Below are positions 63,239 to 64,000 of a stretch of DNA of 64,000 bases, one piece after another (positions within the stretch are counted from its first letter, which is position 1; each line of letters begins with the position of its first letter). The stretch is from assembly GCA_029259915.1 (NCBI GenBank), contig JAJDED010000020.1, positions 124,001 to 188,000 on the forward strand. The letters are read 5' to 3'. Source of the stretch: Planctomycetota bacterium (GTDB lineage Bacteria > Planctomycetota > Planctomycetia > Pirellulales > Lacipirellulaceae). The translations under genes were made by a program, and so were the position numbers. The notes beneath the pieces were generated by a model. It did not search any database and was not told the DNA's origin. It saw only the letters and a program-made list of their open reading frames with translations.

Positions 63239-64000
63239 GATGCGGCAGCCTCAAGTCGTTGCACTTCGGCAACGAGTGCGCGCAGGAAGGGTTCGACATC
63301 CGTCACCAGTCCGATGGTTTGGAAGCTACCGCGATCGCTTAATTTGATGACCGTCGAGGGATTGATGTCGATGCAAACCACTTTCACCCAGGCAGGTAGA
63401 AGATTCCCGACGGCAATGGAATGTAGCGTCGTGGCAACCATCAGACAGAAAGTTACGTCGTGAATGCTAGCGCGCATCAGGCGTTGGTTTTCCAGTGCAT
63501 CGGTCACCACGTCCGGCAGGGGACCATCGTCGCGGATACTGCCTGCCAATTGGAATTCGACCTTGTTCTTGACACATTCGTACATGATCCCCGACGTGAG
63601 AACGCCGGAGTCGACTGCCGCTAAGATCGAGCCGGCGCGACGAATTCGGTTGATCGCCCGCAAATGATGTTCGTGGCCAGCGTCGGCCAAGCTACCTTCC
63701 TGTATGTTGACGCCGAGGCTGGTGCCGAAGAGCGATTGCTCAATGTCATGGGTGGCGAGTGCATTGCCGGCAAACAGTTTGTGGACGTATCCGCCGCGCA
63801 GCAATTCGCAGATCAACGCACCGCTGCCCGTGTGAACAATAGCCGGCCCGCCCACCAGCAAAGTTTTTCCCTTGCCGGCGCGGTTTTCAAACATCTGCTT
63901 TGCGATTTGGCGGATCACCACGCCCTTCGGTTTTTCGGTAGACACGGCGCTGTTCATAAAAGCAAAAGCATGGTCTTGTTCGACCCGTTCCAGCGGGAAC
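63235..64000 (-). CDS. LOR/SDH (TIGR00300/AgrE C-terminal-like) protein, 5' end beyond window
   Basis: Partial gene: the frame is open to the window end (upstream of the Met at 63957 it reads FPLERVEQDHAFAF), so the N-terminal part is missing. The visible ~255 residues match the LOR/SDH-type family (lysine-ketoglutarate reductase/saccharopine-dehydrogenase-like): KTLLVGGPAIVHTGSGALIC, VHKLFAGNALATHDIEQSLF and DSGVLTSGIMYECVKNKVEF. In AgrE/ArgZ this half turns ornithine into proline. With the dihydrolase gene it would make a two-gene version of that enzyme. Confidence 0.8.
   Translation of the reverse strand, partial: FPLERVEQDHAFAFMNSAVSTEKPKGVVIRQIAKQMFENRAGKGKTLLVGGPAIVHTGSGALICELLRGGYVHKLFAGNALATHDIEQSLFGTSLGVNIQEGSLADAGHEHHLRAINRIRRAGSILAAVDSGVLTSGIMYECVKNKVEFQLAGSIRDDGPLPDVVTDALENQRLMRASIHDVTFCLMVATTLHSIAVGNLLPAWVKVVCIDINPSTVIKLSDRGSFQTIGLVTDVEPFLRALVAEVQRLEAAAS

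Overview
The window reads as chromosomal DNA of a planctomycete, most like the Pirellulales. This is inferred from content, not from a search. The supporting signs are: a secreted calcium-repeat protein with a LEPR-XLL-like N-terminus (FESLETRTLLAAD); large ASPIC/UnbV and porin-like secreted proteins; a shell-protein (bacterial microcompartment, BMC) locus; HemQ; a PrkA-YeaH-SpoVR operon; scattered Cys-rich secreted proteins; and many short palindromic repeats between genes. No rRNA, tRNA, CRISPR array, prophage or transposase gene was recognised.

Layout. 0-9 kb: sucC and sucD, split by a 300-bp mobile-looking repeat; two tandem outer-membrane-like paralogues; an SMC-like ATPase; a zinc-ribbon/PilZ-like protein. 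9-12 kb: a small protein with a strong terminator, a Cys-rich surface protein and a 0.95-kb non-coding gap. 12-18 kb: prkA, yeaH, a 63-residue gene, spoVR and a 162-residue gene as one operon. 18-31 kb: hemQ, then a long minus-strand block for nucleoside breakdown: cytidine deaminase, thymidine phosphorylase, two purine nucleoside phosphorylases, three pentamer (BMC-P) genes, one hexamer (BMC-H), two trimer (BMC-T) genes, a CoA-acylating aldehyde dehydrogenase, an RpiB-DeoC fusion, a secreted DNase-I-like nuclease, an AMP nucleosidase and a guanine/nucleoside deaminase. 31-40 kb: a ferredoxin-NADP reductase-like flavoprotein, the calcium-repeat protein, greA, a zinc-ribbon coiled-coil protein, rpoD and dnaG. 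40-48 kb: cytosine and adenine deaminases, a disordered acidic/basic protein, a membrane-anchored dehydrogenase-like protein, a Cys-rich lipoprotein, a DegP-like protease and an aldehyde dehydrogenase. 48-64 kb: a GNAT protein, a lipid A-type acyltransferase, a giant UnbV protein, trmL, murB with an FtsQ-like gene, csrA, thiL-tsaE, hslUV, a hidden 59-residue zinc-ribbon gene, an isochorismatase, and an arginine dihydrolase-like gene overlapping a LOR/SDH gene that runs off the window.

The main system is the BMC block. The gene content gives a simple route. Deoxynucleosides are cut to deoxyribose-1-phosphate by the phosphorylases. After conversion to deoxyribose-5-phosphate (the mutase is not in the window), the DeoC half of the fusion splits it into glyceraldehyde-3-phosphate and acetaldehyde. 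The aldehyde dehydrogenase then turns acetaldehyde into acetyl-CoA inside the shell. The secreted nuclease, AMP nucleosidase and base deaminases nearby suggest that the source is external DNA or nucleotides. BMC loci with a deoxyribose-phosphate aldolase are known as a proposed sugar-phosphate class. The RpiB-DeoC fusion, with its Cys-rich linker and altered RpiB active site, and the full nucleoside operon around it, are what stand out here.

Other items worth attention are four evenly spaced histone-fold-like segments in the UnbV protein, an FtsQ-like protein beside murB in a lineage known for lacking FtsZ, and a two-gene version of the arginine-to-proline enzyme AgrE/ArgZ.
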